Below the pieces are notes generated by a model. The model searched no databases, was not told the origin of the DNA, and saw only the letters and a program-made list of their open reading frames with translations. Positions 13,901 through 25,570 of a DNA stretch of 64,000 nucleotides are shown one piece after another (the first letter of the stretch is position 1; every line of letters begins with the position of its first letter). This stretch comes from Loripinus fragilis (Eukaryota; Mollusca; Bivalvia; Lucinida; Lucinidae): assembly GCA_964019695.1 (NCBI GenBank), contig OZ026525.1, positions 85,880,279 to 85,944,278 of the forward strand. Reading direction: 5' to 3'. A program made the position numbers and the translations under genes.

Positions 13901-16900
13901 GAGTGAGTATAAAGTGCTGACAGACTGCACAGATGCAAAAATAGGTCAGTTCAGCTTCTACACATTTCAGAGAGTGAGTATAAAGTGCTGACATACTGCG
14001 CTGATGTAACGGTTAGTCGGTTTAACTTTTACACTTTTTTGAGAGTGAGTATAAAGTGCTGACAGACTGCGCAGATGTGATGGTAGGTCAGTTCAGATTC
14101 AACACATTTCAGAGAGAGAGAGTATAAAGTGCTGACAGACTGCGCAGATGCAAAGGTAAGTCAGTTCAGCTTCTACACATTTCAGAGAATGAGTATAAAG
14201 TGCTGACATACTGCGCAGATACAACGGTTTAGCTTCTAAACACATCAGAGAGTGAGCATAAAGTGCTGACAGACAGCGCAGATGCGAAGGTTGGTCAGTT
14301 CAGCTTCTACACATTTCAGAAAGTAAATATAAAGTGCTGACAGACTGCGCAGATGCAAAGGTAGCTCAGTTCAGCTTCTAAACATAGCATAGATTTAGCA
14401 TAAAGTGCTGACAGACTGCGCAGATGCGAAGATTGGTAGGTTCAGCTTCTACATATTTCAAAGAGTGAATATAAAGTGTTGACAGTCTGCGAAGATGCAA
14501 AGGTAGGTCAGTTCAGCTCCTACACATTTCAAAGAGTGAGTATAAAGTGCTGACAGACTGCGCAGATGCGATGGTAGGTCAGTTAATCCTCTACACATTT
14601 CAGAGAGGGAGTATATAGTAATGACAGACTGCGCAGATGCAAAGGTAGGTCAGTTCAGCTTCTACACATTTCAGAGAGTGAGTATAAAGTGCTGAGAGAC
14701 TGCGAAGATGCAAAGGTAGGTCAGTTCAGCTTTTACACATTTCAAAGAGTGAGTATAAAGTGATGACAGACTGCGCAGATGCAAAGGTTGGTAGCTTCAG
14801 CTTCTACACATTTCAGAGAGTGAGTATAAAGTGATGACAGACTGCACAGATGCGACGGTAGGTCAGTTCAGCCTCTACAAATTTCAAAGAGGGAGTATAT
14901 AGTAATGACAGGCTGCGCAGATGCAAAGGTAGGTCAGTTCAGCTTCTACACATTTCAGAGAGTGAGTATAAAGTTCTGAGAGACTGCGCAGATGCAAAGG
15001 TAGGTCAGTTCAGTTTCTTTGTATTCAGAGAGTGAGCATATAGTGATGACAGACTGCGCCGAGGCGAAGGTAGGTCAGTTCAGTTTCTCCACATTTTAGA
15101 GAGTAAGTATAAGGTGATGACAGACTGCGCAGATGCCAAGGTAGTTCAGTTCAGCTTCTACACATTTCAGAAAGAGAGTATAAAGTGCTGACAGATTGCG
15201 CAAATGCAAAGGTAGGTCAGTTCAGTTTCTAAACATTTCAGAGAGAGAGAGTATAAAGTGCTGCCAGACTGCGCAGAAGAGAAATAGGCCAGTTCAGCTT
15301 CTACACATTTCAGAGAGTGAGTATAAAAAGCTGACAGACTGCGCAGACGCAAAGGTAGGTCAATTCAGTTTTTACATATTTCAGAGAGTGTGTATAAAGT
15401 GATGACAGACTGCGCAGATGTGCAAAGGTAGGTCAGTTCAGCTTCCACACAATACAGAGAGTAAGTATAAGGTAATGACAGACTGCGCAGATGCCAAGGT
15501 AGTTCAGTTCAGCTTCTAAACATTTCAGAGAGAGAGTAAAAAGTGCTGACAGATTGCGCAGATGCAAGGTAGGTCAGTTCAGCTTCTACACATTTCAGAT
15601 AGTGAGGTTAAAGTGCTGACAGACTGCGCAGATGCGAAGGTTAGTCAGTTCACCTTCTACACATTTCAAAGAATGAGTATAAAGGGCTGACAGACTGCGC
15701 AGATGCGAATTTTGTCAATCTAGCTTCTACACATTTCAGAGAGTAAGTATCAAGTGCTCACAGACAGAGCAGATGCAAAAATTGGTCAATTAAGCTTCTA
15801 CACATTTCAGAGAGTGAGTATAAAGTGATGACAGACTGCGCAGATGCGACGGTAGGTCAGTTTAGCCTCTACAAATTTCAGAGAGGGAGTGTAAAACCCT
15901 GATAGACAGCGCAGATGCAAAGGCAGGACAGTTCAGCTTTTACACATTTCAGGGAGTGAGTATAAAGTTCTGACAGACTGCGCAGATGCAATGGTTGGTC
16001 AGTTCAGCTTCTACACACTTCAGGGAGTGAGTATAAAGTTCTGACAGACTGCGCAGATGCAACGATTGGTCAGTTCAGCTTCTACACAAATCAGAGAGTG
16101 AGTATAAAGTTCTGACATACTGCGCAGATGCGATGGTAGGTCAGTTCAGCTTCTACACATTTCAGAGAGTAAGTATAAAGTGATGAATGACTGCGCAGAT
16201 GCAAAGGTAGGTCAGTTCAGCCTCTACACATTTCAGAGAGTGAGTATAAAGTGATGACAGACTGCGCAGTTCGAAGGTAGGTCAGTTTAGCTTCTACAAA
16301 TTTCAGAGAGTGAGTATAAAGTGCTGACAGACTGTGCCAATGCAAAGGGTAGTCAGTTCAGCTTCTACACAATACAGAGAGTGAGTATAAAGTGATGACA
16401 GACTGCGCTGATGCAAAGGTAGGTCAGTTCAGCTTCTACACATTTTAGAGAGTGAGTATAAAGTGATGACAGAATGTGCAGATGGGAAGGTAGGTCAGTT
16501 CAGCTTCTACACATTTTAGAGAGTGAGTAGAAAGTGCTGACATACCGCGCAGACGCGAATGCTGGTCAGTTCAGCTTCTACACATTTTAGAGAGTTCGTA
16601 TAAAGTGATGGCAGACTGTGCAGATGGGAAGGTAGGTCAGTTCAGCCTTACACATTTTAGAGAGTGAGTATTAAGTGCTGACATACCGCGCAGATGCGAA
16701 GGTTGGTCAGTTCAGCTTCTACACATTTCAGAGAGTGAGTATAAAGTGCTGACAGACTGTGTAGATACGAAGGTTGGTCAGTTCAGCTTTTACATATTTC
16801 AGAGAGTGAGTATAAAGTGATGACAGACTGCGCAGATGCGACGGTAGGTCAGTTTAGCCTCTACAAATTTCAGAGAGGGAGTGTAAAGTAATGACAGACT

Positions 16901-17086
16901 GTGCAGATGCAAAGGTAGGTCAGTTCAGCTTCTACACATTTCAGAGAGTGAGTATTAAGTGCTGATAGAATGCGCAGATGGGAAGGTAAGTCAGTTCAGC
17001 TTCTACACATTTTAGAGAGTGAGTATAAAGTGCTGACAGACTGCGCAGATGCGAAGGTAGGTCAGTTCAGCTTCTACACATTTCAG
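1932..17086. repeat. 71-bp satellite array, about 210 copies
   Basis: A tandem array of about 15.2 kb. The consensus unit is close to 71 bp and contains, in order, gtgctgacagactgcgcaga, tgcgaaggtaggtcag, ttcagcttctacacatttca and gagagtgagtataaa. Units diverge by perhaps 5-20%, with alternates such as gatgacag/gctgacag and gcgaagg/gcaaagg. The array starts abruptly at tgcgcagatgcgaagg (about 1934) and stops mid-unit at cacatttcag (17086). Since 71 is not a multiple of three, no frame runs through it; the 60-79 residue frames inside are chance. The first 35 bases of the unit resemble a dispersed repeat seen elsewhere in the window (see findings). Array length and copy number could be affected by assembly collapse. 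Confidence 0.97.
4200..7570. repeat. 1.68-kb tandem duplication inside the satellite
   Basis: The block from about 4200 to 5878 is repeated almost base for base at about 5879 to 7570, an offset near 1676 bases (about 23.6 units). Rare variants are shared in order: gcttaccttctacatgtttc, cggttaatcattttggcttc, agataaaaaggttagtcag, gcagtgcgaagattgg, and aaaaagtcagttcagttcag. Only scattered substitutions differ (for instance ctggtgcg/caggtgcg and gatgcaaagg/gatccaaagg), so the duplication is recent compared with the age of the units. A smaller 213-bp (three-unit) repeat lies inside each copy, for example 4620-4833 and 4834-5046. Confidence 0.85.
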
Positions 17087-17172
17087 TATTTTATTGCCAT
17101 AGGCATTATAGGGACATGTGGAAATGTGTATTTTTTCAAAGCTAGCACAGCATGTGGGGCCATATAAAATGG

Positions 17173-17562
17173 CCATTTAAAGCTGCATAATCTGTAACTT
17201 TTGATATTTTCATTTTAAAAATAATGTTTCTAGTTTTCAAGAACACAGTAAAAAATACTAAAATTCAGGTATACATTTTACCTTTTTCGTAATAATTAAC
17301 AAATTATTAGTGCCAAAACAACAGCATTTATGTTAAAAATTAACTGTCTAGAATTATTGGAGGGACGCAAATAATTACAAACAAGAGAAAATACACCTGT
17401 TTTATAAGATAATTCACTTTTTCATGCAGTTTTCAACTGTAGAAATTAGATTTATTGTGACAACATAACTTTATTCTACTTTTGCAAATGATTTAAAAAG
17501 AAAATATTTTTTTTCGAAAAATGTTCATAGTTACAGAGTATGCAGCTTTAACTAAATCTATA
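17173..17562. mobile_element. MITE-like element with terminal inverted repeats
   Basis: The left end at about 17175 reads taaagctgcataatctgtaa. The right end, on the opposite strand from about 17562, reads taaagctgcatactctgtaa. The ~390-bp interval between these inverted ends is AT-rich and non-coding. It fits a short non-autonomous DNA transposon; I could not define a target-site duplication with confidence. Confidence 0.6.
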
Positions 17563-18405
17563 ATGATCGACCCCTGAGCAGACTGAAAATTATCATTTAT
17601 ATATAGAAATGAGAGGATATTTTGATTTGAAAATAATTTGCGCAGGCTGGTTGGAAGCTTTTTGCTGATTACATGTGTGGAAAATGTCACCATTTCAAAA
17701 GGCTTATGTCTATAAACTGGATATCTTAGACTTGGGAAGATCTAGATGAGATCATTTACAATGTGAAATCCCATCAGGATCATCACTGTTTGCTGTCTTA
17801 CAAATGAAGAAATTTCTACGTGCTATCGCATGCTTTTCTATTGTTACTGAAAATAAGAATAGAATATTCTATTTGACATCAATGACCTATTTAACGACAG
17901 AATGCGCCCAATTGTATAAAAAAATAAACTGTGTAGACCCTGTAGAGAATATAGACATTCACATTTGGGAATTCAATTGGGGCAAGAGAAGGTGTTGACG
18001 ATTATATTATATGGCACTCGATGCGACAAAACTTGTCTTCAGGATACCCCAAAAAGTGAAGAAATAGAAATTTCACTCAGAGCAAGTTAAGGTATACTTA
18101 TTTCCAATAAGCGAATAACAAAGACACTGATCAGACTACGTGGATGCTTAGGCTGGTCTGTGCTTTTGATGTTTACAAACCCTGGACGGTTATGCTCATG
18201 TCTTCAAGTACCTTTTCTAGAAATATAAGCCAATGTTAGCTTATTAATTATTCTCTGGTCCAGTTATACTGGGTTCCAGGAGTAGTGTAGACCCTAGACA
18301 TATAGTGAGATGCATAATACGCATAAGGTTGTGCAAACTGCGGTCCAAAATGCTATATAAAACAAAGGAAATATTATTAATGGATAAAATACCAGAAACT
18401 GTTTT
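17563..18405. other. Non-coding, no recognised feature
   Basis: No exon with convincing splice borders or recognisable protein similarity was seen on either strand. Confidence 0.5.
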
Positions 18406-18409
18406 CAAA

Positions 18410-18605
18410 AGATTCTTTCAAGAATAACAGGAGAGTGTCAAATGATATGGATTCAGATCAGGCCAATCTTCTGTCCACCTGGTCTGGGTCCAAACTGTTT
18501 GCAAAAGGCTTAAATTGTCACCAGATGACATTAGTTTTTTTTTTCGGGAATACCAGAGTGTTAAACAGTTTGCATCCAGATCAGGCCATCTAGCAGCCAG
18601 CACAG
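18410..18605. repeat. Dispersed palindromic repeat (gatcaggcc type)
   Basis: It contains inverted phrases: agatcaggcc with tggtctgggtccaaactgtttgc on the other arm. A second partial copy follows (gggaataccagagtg, cagtttgcatccagatcagg) and stops at the AAT microsatellite. Related copies lie at 20578-20665, 61725-61915, 63668-63730 and 63885-63960. The structure suggests a fold-back, MITE-like family. Confidence 0.6.
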
Positions 18606-18606
18606 A

Positions 18607-18641
<35 letters not shown>

Positions 18642-18666
18642 TAATAATAATAATAATAATAATAAT
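18606..18666. repeat. AAT microsatellite
   Basis: About 20 AAT triplets with one AAC interruption. The poly-tyrosine frame that crosses it on the minus strand is spurious. Confidence 0.95.
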
Positions 18667-19734
18667 ATTCTATGCAAAATAAATTTAGCAATGTTTTCAT
18701 ATAGGTCAATCTATCCAAATAGAATCTTAACTTTCTTTTTCTGGCATGAAGATACAATTGCTGATGATCAGACAAGGATTTCTGTGTAAAAAATTACAAA
18801 ACTTATAAACGCATCAGCTGTGCTAAAGTGACTTTAAACGGGGTTTCTAATCGGTACATCCTAAAAAATATTAACATACAAAGCTGTAAGTTGCCTTCAA
18901 ACATGTAAAGACATTTTTTTCGAATTTAACGTCTTAACGGCTACCGAGCATGAGCAGAAACTTAAAGTCTAACGTCACCGATAACTCATGCTATTTTTCA
19001 GTAATTTCAGGTTTGAATCAACCATAAGAATGGTTACATTGCAAGCATACGAATCAGTGTGTAGTCTGATTCTCTGTTGAACTAAAGCATAAATAAACCA
19101 TAAGACGCTTTACTAAATGATTCAGCTTTGATATCATTGACGGCAGCTGACATTTTCAGCATATAAAGCTCCAGCACGTCTGTTACACATCCAATAATTT
19201 CAATGAGCGTACGATGTCTAAGAGAGATCAAATAGACAATACAAAAATTCACATACTTGTCAATTTTGCATTACTTACAATGGATGTGAATTTTACTTGG
19301 TTTCATTTGCATAAATTCCCCTTCTAGTCATTGCAATTGCAATTATTTGATATTGCTCTAAGGGAAGCAAACTAAAATGAGAAACGTAAGAAGTTGCTAA
19401 ATTTATTGTAAATAATGATAAAAAAAAGATAATAATAACAATAATAATAATAATAGTCAAGTATTCATCAAAACATTGGAATTTGATAATGCAATTTAAT
19501 TATAGCCTAAAACAATGGAAGAGAACTGCTAGTTCAAAATTGTGTGGTGTGCCTGTAGGCTTACTTTTATGAGGTGCACCTGTAGTGCACTTCTAGGTGC
19601 ACCTGTAGTTCAAATGTAGTACAAACCCAGTTGCTCCTGGGGTTCAGAGCAGGTGCACAAGAAGTGCACTTACTGTCAACTTTAATCAGACGTTACTGTA
19701 AATAAAGAACTTCACAATCCCAAACTGAGCACAG
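18667..19734. other. Non-coding, minor repeats only
   Basis: No gene is visible. A short (AAT)n tract lies at about 19430-19457. A cluster of aggtgcacctgtag and agtgcact repeats lies at 19570-19680. Confidence 0.5.
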
Positions 19735-20010
19735 CCATCTAAGGAGGGGTGGCTGAAATATATTCACTGGCACATTCTTCACTCTTGAGGCAGCTGTTGT
19801 TATTTTTACATACAAATGTTAAAGTGTTTGGCTCGCATTGTGGGTTTTCTGATTTATGTAATGCACCACTACAGAGAATAATTATATCACTTAAATATGC
19901 TATGATGAAGCAAATAAACTGGGTCTTTCACTCACAGATAATCGTAGGTAAAGAAAACCTCAAGATGGATTGTCTAAGAGTGTCGTAATTGCTCCGTTGT
20001 TTACTATAGT
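19735..20010. repeat. Diverged dispersed repeat shared with 57.2-57.45 kb
   Basis: Collinear short matches link this stretch to 57200-57450, which lies in the 3' region of the second Naiad family. Examples are gctgttgtt, ggctcgcat, gatgaa(g/a)caaa, ctcacagata and aaacctcaag. The two may be a separate small element inserted twice, or remnants of the same 3' UTR. The frame across 19749-19988 has no recognisable domain. Confidence 0.45.
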
Positions 20011-21120
20011 GTTTCCAGGTTATGAGTGACCCCCGTTTTTCTTTTTTTTAAACAGCTTTAAACTGAACTAAGAAGAGCGGCACTTAGCATGTGGATTTAA
20101 ATGCACACCGCGAAACTAAAACTTATTTTTGGGAGACGCCCTTATTTGTAACTGAAGCCCCAGTCCCCTGTACAAAAGAATAACTTAGTTTTTCCCTGTG
20201 AATATACCTATGTGTACCCCAATAGATACACGTGGTATATTTGCATTGCTATGATGATATCTACTAGCCTACAGGACTATCTATATCCGATGTTTCAACG
20301 AAAATCTATTCCGCAAACCTCATTCGTCATCATTTTGACACACACACGCACGCACACACGCAATTGTAAAAGTCTATAGGGGTCCTAGACCGTGCTGTAT
20401 TGAAAGCAGGCAAATATAAGGCTTAAGCATGAAACATGCATGTACATGTAGCACCTTCCATTTCAATTTATTGACTCGTTATGCCTACGAGGTAATTTGT
20501 CATGATTTTATCGTCTGCTGATATTTTTTTTTCAAAATCAGTTTGTTTCTTGTTGTTGCTTTTTCTAAAATGATCTTTTGGGAATATCAGCAGAGTGCGG
20601 AGCAGTTTGAATCCAGATCATGCCCGACGTTTTGTCGGGCCTAATTGTTTGCAAAGGTAATCAACAGACGACACTAGTAAGTAAAGAGTTTATGACGACA
20701 ATTCAACTTTAGAGAGTTGACGAGAAATAGCGAATTAGGGATATACATTAAACTTAAAGAGCATCAAACATTTGCCTGCTAAAGCTATTTCGCTGATAAA
20801 CTTTGTCAACAGCAGAAGGCAAGTTCAGGTGGTAATGTTGGGTATTATCTGGATCCATACTGTTTGATAACCTACTTGTATACCTGAAAGACATATTTTT
20901 TTAGGAAACAATGATCTCGAAAGAAAATTCAGCCATTATTTAAGGTTCAGACAATACTGTTACTTGAGTCGTTTTTTTAACACAGGCCATTTCAATGCAT
21001 CGCCTTTAGATGTACAGTGAAGTTTATGAGTCAGTATAAGCAGTGAAGCATAGCTTAATGCACGAAGGTTAGGCCAGTTAAGCAATTTTAGCGTGAAGTT
21101 GCAATTGTTTTTTTATCAGT
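20011..21120. other. Non-coding, with one dispersed repeat and an AC tract
   Basis: An (AC)n-like tract lies at 20339-20362. A copy of the palindromic gatcaggcc-type repeat lies at about 20578-20665 (gggaatatcagcagagtg, gtttgaatccagatcatgcc, cctaattgtttgcaaagg). A further fragment is near 20850 (atctggatccatactgtttg). No exon is recognised. Confidence 0.5.
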
Positions 21121-21129
21121 TTAAACACG

Positions 21130-21188
21130 TGTTGTGTGTGCTCAAAAGAACCATATCATCGAGACGGTTGTTTTGAGTACACACAACA
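21130..21188. repeat. Hairpin-forming inverted repeat
   Basis: Arm 21130-21147 (tgttgtgtgtgctcaaaa) and arm 21171-21188 (ttttgagtacacacaaca) are complementary with one G-T pair. Inner bases gaacc and ggttg extend the stem. A related, more degraded hairpin occurs at 51172-51232. Confidence 0.75.
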
Positions 21189-21497
21189 TATTTTTGATTG
21201 AGAATTAGGAAATATAATTCTCTGTTACGCCCTCTTATCTGTGGGACTGACGAATTCAATCTAATAAAATTCCATCTAATCCCAGCCTATACAAAAAATC
21301 GTATTTATGTGGAAAAAATAAATTCAATTAAGCGGTATACATCTAAATTCATTTCTCTAATTAATTTTACAATTAAAATCACCATTTAAGAATAATTAGC
21401 AAAAAAACGGGGATCACTTAAGTCCTTGAAACACATAAGGCTATAACATGTCTGTGACATAAATCTGATCAGAATTTTATAACATTTTGTCACTTAC

Positions 21498-21677
21498 CTT
21501 TATGATTTCTGTTTTGAGTTGTTGCCTTAGGGTATGCCTCTCTTCTTGTGCACACTCGGCTCCAGTTGCTATGTCCGCTTTAATACCTAAGACCAGAGCA
21601 TGAAGTTCCTTAGCTAGCTTATCAATCACCTTACTCTCATCTTCCAGGGTAATTTGGAAATCAGTTGCGCCTAGTAT
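21498..21677 (-). CDS. Coding exon 3 of CXorf38/DUF4559-like gene
   Basis: This is a 180-bp exon on the minus strand, 60 codons, phase 0 at both ends. It follows a pyrimidine-rich tract and cattag acceptor and ends at AAG followed by a gtaagtg donor. The translation opens ILGATDFQITLEDE and ends LRQQLKTEIIK. It is rich in charged and leucine/isoleucine residues spaced like a coiled coil or helical bundle. I join it to the exon at 36181-36336 because both are on the same strand, in compatible phase, and the coding character suits the helical C-terminal half of CXorf38-type proteins; this link is an inference. The downstream intron begins at 21497, so at least one more exon should lie at lower coordinates. 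I did not find it before the satellite. The ~105-bp minisatellite starts only about 30 bases upstream, in the intron. Confidence 0.7.
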
Positions 21678-21705
21678 CTAATGAAAAAATAAATAATGGC
21701 TCCCT

Positions 21706-23575
21706 AATATTGGTATATTGAGGGTCACTGATTGGGAATTATGCTCTAAAATTGCAAAATATGGTCCATCTGTTGTCTTATGTTTGTTAGGGGTCACTAC
21801 TTGAGAGGTCTAATGGTATATTGAGGGTCACTGATTGGTATTTATGATCTAAAATTGCAAAATATAGACCATCTGTTGTCTTATGTTTGTTAGGGGTCAC
21901 TACTGGAGGGGTCCAATGGTACATGTATATTGAGGGTCACTGATTGGTATTTATGATCTAAAATTGCAAAATACGGTCCATCTGTTGTCTTATGTTTGTT
22001 AGGGGTCACTACTGGAGGGGTCTAATGGTACATGTATATTGAGGGTCACTGATTGGTATTTATGATCTAAAATTGCAAAATACGGTCCATCTGTTGTCTT
22101 ATGTTTGTTAGGGGTCACTACTTGACGGGTCTAATGGAATATTGAGGGTCAATGATTGGTATTTATGATCTAAAATAGCAAAAAGGTCCATCTGTAGTCT
22201 TATGTGTGTTAGGGGTCACTACTTGAGGGGTCTAATGGTACATGTTTATTGAGGGTCACTGATTGGTATTTATGATATAAAATTGCAAAATACGGTCCAT
22301 CTGTTGTCTTATGTTTGTTAGGGGACACTACTTGAGGGGTCTAACGGTATATTGAGGGTCACTGATTGGTATTTATGATCTAAAATTGCAAAAAAAGGTC
22401 CATCTGTAGTCTTATGTTTGTTTGGGGTCAGTACTTGAGGGGTTTAATGGTACATGTATATTGAGGGTCACTGATTGGTATTTATGATCTAAAATTGCAA
22501 AATATGGTCAGTCTCTTGTCTTATGTTTGTTAGGGGTCACTACTTGAGGGGTCTAATTGTATATTGAGGGTCACTGATTGGTATTTATGATCTAAAAGTG
22601 CAAAATATAGTCCATCTGTTGTCTTATGTATGTTTGGAATCACTACTTGAGGGGTCTAATGGTACATGTATATTGAGGGTCACTGATTGGTATTTATAGT
22701 CTAAAAATTGCAAAATATGGTCCATCTGTTTTCTTATGTTTGTTAGGGGTCACTACTTGAGGGGTCTAATGGTAAATTGAGGGTCACTGATTGGTAATTA
22801 TGATCTAAAATTGCAAAATATGGTCCATCTGTTGTCCTATGTTTGTTAGGGGTCATTACATGAGGGGTCTAATGGTATATTGAGGGTCACTGATTGGTAT
22901 TTATGATCTAAAATTGCAAAATATGGTCCATCTGTTGTCTTATGTTTGTTAGGGTCACTACATGAGGGGTCTAATGGTATATTGAGGGTCACTTATTGGT
23001 ATTTATGATCCCAAATTGCAAAATATGGTCCATCTCTTGTCTTATGTTTGTTAGGGGTCGTTACTTGAGGCTTCTAATGGTATATTGAGGGTCACTGATT
23101 GGTATTTATGATCTCAAACTGCAAAAAAAAATGGTCCAACTGTTGTTCTATGTTTGATAGGGGTTACTACTTTAGAGGTTGAATGGTATTTTGAGGGTCA
23201 CTGATTGGTATTTATGATCTAAAATTGCAAAATATGGTCCATCTGTTGTCTAGTGTGTGTTAGGGGTTACTACTTGAGGGGTCTTATAATAGTATATTGA
23301 GGGTCACTTACGGGAATTATTATCTAAAATTGCAGAATATGGCCCATATGTTGTCTTATGTTAGATAGACATATATTTTTATCTAAAATTGTAAAATATG
23401 ACCCATCTGTTGCATTTGGTTTGTTAGGGGTCTCTACATGAGGGGCTAACAATGGTATATTGAGGGTCACTGATTTGGATTTATTGTTCTTAATTTTAAT
23501 ACATGGCACATTTCTTGTTTTATATGACCCACCTGTTGTCTTATGTTTGTTAGGGGTCACCACATGAGAGGTCTA
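21706..23575. repeat. Minisatellite, ~103-110 bp unit, about 18 copies
   Basis: The unit contains tattgagggtcactgattgg, tatttatgatctaaaattgc, atggtccatctgttgtctta and tgtttgttaggggtcactac, then ttgaggggtctaatggt. Some units carry a 7-bp insertion (acatgta) before tattgag, giving two length classes. The last two units (23380-23575) are degenerate. The array sits within the second intron of the minus-strand gene, directly upstream of its third coding exon. Confidence 0.95.
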
Positions 23576-23755
23576 ACTAGAATTCCGAAAATCAGATGTG
23601 TCACCTGGCCAAACAGAAGTCAAACAAGGCAAACTTGTCAAATTAATATTCCAGGCGAAGGGTAATTTTAGAGAAACTTATAAATCACAAAACATAAATC
23701 CCATTTCTCCAACCCCTAAGTTCACCTTGGTTATACATTTAGTGGTGGGGGACAT

Positions 23756-23915
23756 AAAAGTATATTGAGGAACACTGATGGGGATTTATTATCTTAAATT
23801 GCAATACTTTGTCCATTTCTTGTCTTTGGTTTGTTAGGAGGGGTCATTAAAGATAATAAATCTCCATCAGTGGTCCTCAATATACTATTATTAGACCCCT
23901 CATGTAGTGACCCCT
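23756..23915. repeat. Fold-back pair of minisatellite units
   Basis: One direct unit (agtatattgaggaacactga onward) is followed by an inverted partial unit (ataataaatctccatcagtg, then tcctcaatatactattatta and gacccctcatgtagtgaccc). The monomer matches the 27.8-29.4 kb array more closely than the adjacent 21.7-23.6 kb array, because it has tgatggggatttattatct. The two halves can pair as a hairpin. Confidence 0.8.
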
Positions 23916-23993
23916 ACGATCAGAGTTATATAAGCCTATTAACTAGTATTCAGTGGTTAATTCAATAAAAAACAAGCGAATTCAGAGAATTAA

Positions 23994-25059
23994 TGTCCCC
24001 AGCCTTTTTTGTCTATATGAACTATCATGGTACAACTTAAGTTTGCAGAACAGAAAACAGAAACAAAACTTAAGAAATTTATCCAAAGCATATCAACATC
24101 TTCAGGCCATGACATAAGCACATACAGATGTTTCATAAAAAATTGTATAAAACTATAGGAGCATTTGCACTCAAAGGTACTACATACATATAGACATTGA
24201 TAAGATATTGATAGCACTGAAGGCGAAAAATGCTGGAAAAGTGATAAACATTGAGCTGAGGTTTTATATAATAAAATTAATCTGATGATTATATCATGCA
24301 TATCTTCCGATCATGACCAAAACACCAGTGAAGTTTCAAATGAATCAGTATAAAAACTGTAGGAGGAGTTGCGCCCACAAGGTATCTCCTGTTCATTCAC
24401 TTTGTTATATATAATGCTTGAAATATGACTAAGTTCAACTTGCAAAAAAGTAACAAAAATAATCTGAGGAAAATTACTTAAACGCATGCATATTTTCAGA
24501 CCATGACCAAAACACCAGTTAAGTTTCGAAAGAATTGGTATGAAACTGTAGGAGGAGTTGCGCCCACAATAAACCCCCTGTCCATTCACTTTGTTTTAGA
24601 CAATGCCGGAAAAATGGCTAAGTTCAAATTGCAAAAAAAGTAACAAAAGATAATCTGACAATTATATCCAAGCCACATGCGGATTTCAAGACCATGACCA
24701 AAACATCAGTGAAGTTTCAAAAGAATCGGTATAACACTGTAGGAGGAGTTGCGCCCACAATGTATCCCTTGTCCATTCACATTGTTATAGACAATGCCGG
24801 AAAAATGGCTAAGTTCATTTTGCGAAAAAAGTGACAAAAAAAATCTGAGAATTATATCCAAACCACATGCATATTTTTAGACCATGATCAAAACAGCAGT
24901 GAAGTTTCAAAAGAATCGGTATAAAACGGTAGGAGGAGTTGCGCCCACACGGTACCTACTTCTACAGGGGAGGGAAGGATGGACAGAAAGATAGAAGGAT
25001 GGAAAGACAGAGAGGCAAAAACTAAGTCCCTCCGCTTTTCTTCTAAAAGGCGGGGGACA
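23994..25059. mobile_element. TIR-bounded element with ~190-bp internal tandem repeats
   Basis: The left end is tgtccccagcctttt (23994-24008). The right end is aaaaggcgggggaca (25045-25059), its inverted near-copy. Inside are about four units of ~190 bp. Each holds gaccaaaacacc, tgaagtttcaaa, ctgtaggaggagttgcgccc, a cattcactttgttat segment and aaaagtaacaaaa. Before the right end is a purine-rich ggaaggatggacagaaag tract, and the right end can form a local hairpin (ccgctttt with aaaaggcgg). There is no coding capacity. It looks like a non-autonomous DNA transposon of the kind in which bivalve tandem repeats are often embedded; the superfamily is undetermined. Confidence 0.7.
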
Positions 25060-25570
25060 ATAAACTAATCTGAACAATTTCAATATCTGACTTCAACCTG
25101 ACCCAGAGGTCAGGGGTGTGTGTAAGGTCAAAGGTTTTGCTTCTATATTAGTCCATACTTCTTTCCCCTTAATTTGATATGCAACATGACCACATTCAGA
25201 AAGATTTATTTTACCTTTTAATCCAACCCATAGGCTGAGGGTGTGTGTAAGGAGAGAATATGTGCTTACATGGTGCTCTATGCTCCATCCCCTTTAAATT
25301 GTTATGCAGCATGACCATGTTAATTTTGACATTTTGAACCCTTGGGTCAAGGAAGTAGTCTGTGGGCTAAATATTTGCTACCAAATTGCTGCATTTGTGA
25401 TTCCCTTTCATTTGATATGCAACATGTCCATGTTTTGCAAAAGTTGAATGTTGACCCACAAGCAGGGTCTGGGGGGGGGTGGGGTAGGGTCTGTGGGCAA
25501 AATATTTGCTACCATGTTGCTACATTTCATGATCACATTAAGTTAAATATGCAAAATGACTGTGTTCAGA

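Noticed and set aside
1932..17086. The array as a CRISPR array
   Set aside because: Units are contiguous and diverged throughout, with no constant repeat alternating with unique spacers, and the context is animal DNA.
2062..17167. Several 60-79 residue open frames in the satellite (for example 2062-2298, 5516-5710, 7192-7386, 13344-13565)
   Set aside because: They translate the 71-bp repeat. The frame shifts with every unit because 71 is not divisible by three, and the near-identical pair at 5516 and 7192 is explained by the segmental duplication.
18590..18775. Poly-tyrosine frame on the minus strand
   Set aside because: It is the translation of the AAT microsatellite.
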